In this document: piece after piece, positions 58,926 to 64,000 of the stretch
How positions within the stretch are numbered: the first letter of the stretch is position 1
How the letters are laid out: each line of letters begins with the position of its first letter
Source: Chamaecrista fasciculata
Lineage: Eukaryota > Streptophyta > Magnoliopsida > Fabales > Fabaceae
Reading direction: 5' to 3'
Length of the DNA: 64,000 bases
Assembly: GCA_003254925.1 (NCBI GenBank)
Contig: QANZ01033114.1
Span: 1 to 64,000 of the forward strand
Program-made: the position numbers and the translations under genes
Notes under the pieces: generated by a model
Seen by the model: only the letters and a program-made list of their open reading frames with translations
Told to the model about the DNA's origin: nothing
The model's database searches: none

Positions 58926-60029
58926 TAATCTAGTTAGGATTTCCAGCTATGGGGAAAAGAGCTTTGCAATTTCTAAAGACAATTTTAGGGATTAGTATAT
59001 AAGTTTTGCTTTCAGCATCTTCAACTGTTAATTTTATTTCACTGAAATGTTGTATGGTATCCTAAAGACAATTTTATGTTGTATGGTATTTTATTTGTAT
59101 ACATTCAAACTTAGAAACTTCTATCCAACATTTTACTGAAGAAATAAACAATGCTATTCATCTTTGATATATATATATATATATACTATATTATATGTAT
59201 ATACTATATTATATGTGTGAGGACCTTTTTGGTCGGTCAAAAATAATTAAATTAAGAATTAAAAAAATAAGAAATAAACATGTAGAACTTGATAATTGGC
59301 TAATTATATAGATAATGGGAGAGAGAAAGTAATAGATGAGATTTAAGAAAGTGAAAACTTATTATTTGGTCTTTTAATTTTCACACTTCTAACAATTTAG
59401 TCCTTGAATAATAGAAATATACTATTTAGTCACTGAATAACTACAAATGTCAAATCAAACGTTACATACATATTTTGCATACCCGTTAGGGCACGGAAAG
59501 CCCCTAACATATATATATATATCGATAAGGTAGTCATAGAAAAGTAAGTTTTCAACAATACTTATTAGTTACATATAATTCACAACTATTTAACTGGTAC
59601 ATGATCATTTGTGGGACAAGAGTTTTATTTATACTACTTAGAAGTCTAAAAAATTTTTGAGTCATTTGTTAACGACTTGATATAACTGATTCTAACAAGC
59701 CTTTGATAGTGTGTAATGTGTATTTAAGTGTTTCTCCATTTTTGACTTCATTCATGTTGAATATAATATACTCTCTATATGTGATTGTTATTGGCTGCTT
59801 CATTTGCATTTTTTTCCTCAATATTTTTAACGCAACAAATAAAAGAGTGTTGCATTTGATAGAATCTGCAACAAATTTATTATTGCAACAGTTTAATAAA
59901 ATTTAAAAGTTTAAGCAACATATATTCACAACATAGATAAAGTTGTTGCATATTAGATCATGAACAACATTTTAACTGGACTCATACATCTTTGCCACAA
60001 ACTCTTAGAATGCGTGGGAAGGCTGAAAA
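58926..60029. other. Intergenic DNA 3' of gene C, no gene
   Basis: AT-rich DNA with TA microsatellites at about 59168-59184 and 59511-59521. Small open frames at 59703 and 59960 show no recognisable protein. Confidence 0.5.
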
Positions 60030-60420
60030 CCTATGAAGCATGGACACTGACATTGACACGGACACGGGACACGACACGGATACAGACACAACGACACGCT
60101 AAACTCTCAAAATTATGCGACACGACACGCCATATATTTTTATATATAAATAATTAAANGACACGTCATATATTTATATATATAAATAATTAAATATTCA
60201 TAATTTTTAATGAAAAAATTAAAAATTATAAGTTTTATTCATAATATATGTCATATGTATTATTATTTTCTCTTATATGTCATGTTAAAATCACAAAAAA
60301 ATAATTTATATTTTAAAATTTATGAATATGTGTCGTGTCGGGGTCGTACGGGTGTCGGACACTGACACGTGTCTGACACGGCGACACGCCCTCAAAATGA
60401 AGTGTCCATGCTTCTTAGAT
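60030..60420. repeat. GTGTCCGACAC inverted-repeat element
   Basis: The ends tatgaagcatggacactgac and agtgtccatgcttctta are inverted copies. Both arms carry ACACGACACG-type runs, and the AT-rich centre contains a local 'catatatttatatatataaa' duplication around an N at 60159. Relatives lie at 7010 and 47550; this is the best-preserved copy. Confidence 0.65.
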
Positions 60421-60999
60421 TTGGAGATAATGGTTTGAATCCAATTGTTAAAAATATTAGCTAATCGTCGGATATTAAATATGATACGGTAGTAATATAT
60501 AAAAGATATTGGATATCAAATGAATACAGATAATGTTTTAATTATTCAGTATTTGTCTGAAATTAACAAATAGTTAAGCTACTTACTACTTAGTATCCGA
60601 TATTTTATAAAATAAATATTTTATTATATTTTATATTATGGTCAATTTATAATTTTAGTAAAAGTTTGTGATGCTTACATGCATGCTGTCTGCATATATA
60701 TATATATATATATTAGGAGCTTTTTGTGTCCTAACGGACATGCAAATATATATATAAAATATAAAATTTTTAAAATATTATAAATAATTTTAAATTAATA
60801 AATATATTTCAATTTGAAATTTAAAATAATTAACTTTNGAGAAAAAGTTCATCTACTTCGTCCCAAAAAAAAAAAAGATTGAGTTCATCAACTACACCAC
60901 AACTTTCTAGTTTTCACTCTCCTCCTACTCAAGTACTTTTATTAATCTCCATCTTATTATTATTAGAGATCACTTCAGGTATTTTTATTAGGGAAAAAT
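60421..60999. other. AT-rich intergenic DNA, nothing recognised
   Basis: It contains a (TA)n tract near 60695-60712 and an N at 60838. No coding frame or RNA gene is seen. Confidence 0.5.
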
Positions 61000-61650
61000 G
61001 TAACAAGATTCCTTAAACTTTGGGTCATTTGGAAGTAGGTCATTAAATTATCAATTTTGAAAATCAAATCTTTAAACTTTGAAGGTTTAGGAATTAGATC
61101 CTTCCATCCATTGTTTCACCAACGCTGTTAATTATTCTTAGGATAAATTACACTTTGGTACCTGTGATTTAAAAAGAGACATTCTGATACCTTGAGCTTT
61201 AATTATGTTAGAAAGTTAACAGAAATTGGAACTTTTGGAGCTATTTTGTGATTTAAACCATAACAACTTTTGAAAAAATCACATATTGACCCTCCAATAT
61301 TTTCAAAAAATTACAAACCGATCCCTGGATACATATTATCTAGGGATTAAAATGAAAACTATAAAAAAATTTTGGGGTCAAAACATAATATTTGAAAAAA
61401 GGTAAATTACACTTTGGTATCCTGTAGTTTGGTCATATTTCACTTTGGTACCCTGTAGTATTCTCCGTTAACACTTTGGTACCCTTTTGGAGTTACTTTG
61501 TAATTTTAACCATAACAATTTTTGCAAAAATACATATTGACCCCCAATATTTTCAAAAAATTACAAACAGGTCCCTAAATACATAGTATCTAGGGACTAA
61601 AATGAAAACTATAAAAAAATTGGGGTCAAATTTGTAACGTTATACAAAGA
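61000..61650. repeat. Degraded tandem pieces of the GGTACCAAAGTG family
   Basis: At least two left arms (ggataaattacactttggta near 61141 and ggtaaattacactttggtat near 61401) each run into the 'ccataacaactttt...ttacaaacaggtccctaaat' interior of the element at 10164. Right arms are missing, so these are truncated or nested copies. Confidence 0.6.
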
Positions 61651-61960
61651 TATGAGAACATATTTGCAATATTATACAAAGATATGAGACCAAATTTAAA
61701 ACCATATACAAATATATGAGACCAAATTTAACACTAAGTTTAAAATTGTAGAACTGAAGGTGCAACTTTTTTACCAGTGAGATGTATTATGTAAGTCCTT
61801 TGGTAGCATTAAACACTCATCATTCATGAAGGAATAAGCTTGTAACTTGTCAACATATATCAACTTCTATCCAAAAATATCCAATTTCAAATCATATACA
61901 ATCAAATAATCCAAAATGAAGCATATCCTTTCTATGTTCTGTATTTGTATCTCTTACATT

Positions 61961-63410
61961 TCAAATTTCAACAACACCTATTGGAGCCACTGCAAACTCA
62001 ATCAAAGGAATATGCTTTCTATATTTCGTATCATAGTACAATTCTCGACTTATTTTTCCAAAACCATCATCACACCAATTGTCTCCCCAGGGATTTTTTT
62101 ATAATCCAAAACTTGTTTTCTTTTCCCTCTATCATCAATGATCCAAACCCTACAATGAGTACAGAATGTGATTCTCCCTTCCTAAGTGATTCTCCCTTCC
62201 TAAGCTCAGAGGGATCTGTTGGTCTAGTATAAATGGCATCCTAGCTAGATAAAGAAAGATCAAGTTAGTTTTCACTTAAGTATAAGAATTTAAATAAAGT
62301 AATCAACCGAAACAAAAGTTTGAAAAAATACAAACCCTATCAAGAATTTGAAACTAATCTATAATCGTTGTTTGAGCAATAATCGGTTGCTTACGTACCA
62401 TGTACATCAAATCCTTATATTCAACAACCTTGACAGGTTCAAGCTTATACTGTTGCTATAAAAAAAAAGTATAAAATATTTTAGAACTCACTAAAAAAAA
62501 TGACCAAAGTCCTAATTCGGTCTTATATCTTTTGTTCAATTCCAAATTTCGTTTTATATCTTTTTTGTTGCATTTTTAGTCTCATATCTTTAGGTCAGGT
62601 CCCAATTTAGTCCTATGTCTTTTTTTGTTGTAGATTTGGTCTCATTTCTTTCGGTTAATTGTATAATTGGTCTTATATTTTTGGGTCAAGTGCATAAGTG
62701 GTCTCATATATTTGCAAAAGGATCAATTAACAGTTGATCCTTTTTCAAAGATATGGGACCAATTCTGCAACTTGATCAAAAGACATGAGACCAAAAATTA
62801 TATGGGACCAAATTAGGACCTTTTACAAAGATATGATACCAAAAGTGCAACAAAAAAAGATATAGAATCAAATTGTGAACTTAACAAAAGATATGGAACC
62901 AAATTTGCACTTTGACCAAAAAAAACATTAAAGTTAACAAAACATAATTAAAACCTAAAATCAAACAACAAAGTGTAAATAGTTTAAAATAAAAGTACCT
63001 TTTTATTTGGGTTACGTTCTTGTTTCTTCCATGTGTAAGGGCAAGTGTTTTCTTCCACACATTCATTGTTAGATATCCAGCAGAGAACATCATAAGGGAT
63101 TCCTCCCTCATCTCTTTTGACAACTATTTTACCTTCTTCATCAAATTCCAGTGGTCTCTCGTAATTGTCAATTAGGTCTTGTACTGAAAGCTTTACTTCA
63201 AGCTCATTGTCAATGTAGTATACAAACTCCAGGGCCACTATTGTTGCGAAAGCCCAACAAAAAGCTATAACAAAATATCTTTCATTATTACAATTAATTA
63301 AAGTTAAACAAAATATAATATAATTATCACACTTATTATATATTTTATTTGTCTGTCCTTGCTGTACTATTGAGCTGAGAACTCCGAGTCTAATTCTCCA
63401 ATCCAATGCC
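61961..63410 (-). pseudogene. Broken papain-family cysteine protease gene
   Basis: The first exon piece starts at 63410 after TTTTGTAG and reads ALDWRIRLGVLSSIVQQGQ, then FCWAFATIVALE with the catalytic cysteine. It ends KKQERNPNKK at 62999. The next exon, 62399-62449, reads YKLEPVKVVEYKDLMYM. The next starts at 62240 and reads DAIYTRPTDPSELRKGES, then HSVLIVGFGS with the catalytic histidine, and FWIIKKSLGR. In the usual WIIKNSWG motif the asparagine and tryptophan are lost, the frame breaks near 62070-62080, and similarity resumes in another frame (WCDDGFGKIS) to 61961. The inhibitor pro-domain and signal peptide are not found to the right, and the part between the last two exons is missing. 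An 18-bp tandem duplication makes LRKGESLRKGES. Not a working enzyme. Confidence 0.75.
62502..62917. mobile_element. Inverted-repeat element in the protease pseudogene
   Basis: The left arm (gaccaaagtcctaattcggt, tcttatatcttttg) and right arm (aaaagatatggaacc, aaatttgcactttgacc) mirror each other, with the 'aaagatatgggaccaattct' units of the 6215/57212 family inside. It lies in the intron between the 62999 and 62449 exon edges. Confidence 0.6.
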
Positions 63411-64000
63411 TACAAAATTGATGAAAAAAAGAAATATACTTTTCAAATTATTTTCTTAACTTTTTTTTATTGTTAAGAAAAGTATAAGACAAAACAATGG
63501 AAAAGAAAAAAATACACAAAACTAAAGAAAACTTAAACGACGAAAGAACTTTGAGTGGGGCAAAATACCACAACACAAAAAGAAACCCCATTTCAGTGAC
63601 TAATTAAATTCGCAATTAATGGTTCAAACCCATAAGTCATTCTACTTCACCTCACGTTTATATAGAATAAGAGGGTTATTGTTCACGTTGCACCAAGTGT
63701 TCTATCTAAATAATATAATTTTTAAAATATTAAAACATTCTTATTTGCTCATGTTTTGACAAGTGTCACTCTTTATATATTATAATTGTAAATATTAAAA
63801 TTTTCTTATAATCAAATTTTAAATATTAAAATTAGAGATATATTAAACTTAAAAAAATTGAATTTTCAAATAATAGACATTAATATTAAATTTGATTAAA
63901 ATTTCCTTTAAGATAACTTTAAATATAAAAATAGATATTATTTATATTGAACTTATAAAATTAAAATTTCAAAAAAAAATTATTTATAATATAAAATTAA
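63411..64000. other. AT-rich window edge, nothing recognised
   Basis: Very AT-rich sequence with no gene. The missing 5' exons of the protease pseudogene would be expected here on the reverse strand, but I could not find them. Confidence 0.5.

Noticed and set aside
1-64000. CRISPR arrays, bacterial operons or viral replication genes
   Set aside because: No regularly spaced repeats of that type and no such genes; the window is plant nuclear DNA.

Overview
The window is nuclear DNA of a eudicot plant, probably a rosid: AT-rich, intron-containing genes, LRK10-type receptor kinases, a 413-residue plant eIF4A, Au-type SINE sequence, Copia relics and many long-inverted-repeat DNA elements. The species cannot be named from the sequence. 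Eight isolated single N bases look like collapsed assembly gaps.

Layout. 1-451 is the end of a reverse-strand Copia fossil. 2733-15704 (reverse) is one 12-exon gene for a plant RFC3/clamp-loader-like AAA+ protein of 740 residues with three N-terminal S-P-Y-Y-[KR]-G-L-T-D repeats; its introns and flanks are full of palindromic Mutator-like elements, five of them with perfect 9-10 bp target duplications in or beside the gene. 15800-24800 holds only repeats and broken genes: a LINE tail, a Copia LTR and Copia relic, a PGIP fragment and a nested pair of inverted-repeat elements.

24807-58925 is a cluster of six LRK10-like receptor kinase genes in three head-to-head pairs. Each pair joins a type-2 gene (K/HFDIKPHN loop, tiny 24-nt exon) to a type-1 gene (HFDINPHN loop, one intron): A/D, B/E and, in reverse order, F/C. 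B resembles C most and E resembles F most, so the pair appears to have been copied as a unit. A, D, F and C look intact; both members of B/E are broken. Between pairs two and three lie eIF4A (41556-43651), a fold-back element with a telomere-repeat-like core (45007-46419), a small gag-only LTR element (48248-50371) and a relic of another type-1 kinase end (about 51600-51810).

58926-64000 is repeats plus a broken papain-family cysteine protease gene on the reverse strand.

Functionally, the kinases are probable plasma-membrane sensors of cell-wall or pathogen signals. The paired divergent layout, with the type-1 partner lacking the catalytic-loop lysine in every copy, suggests co-expressed partners; this is inference. 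Exon boundaries were set by hand from GT/AG sites, codon phase and paralogue comparison; the full gene models all come out as whole numbers of codons.
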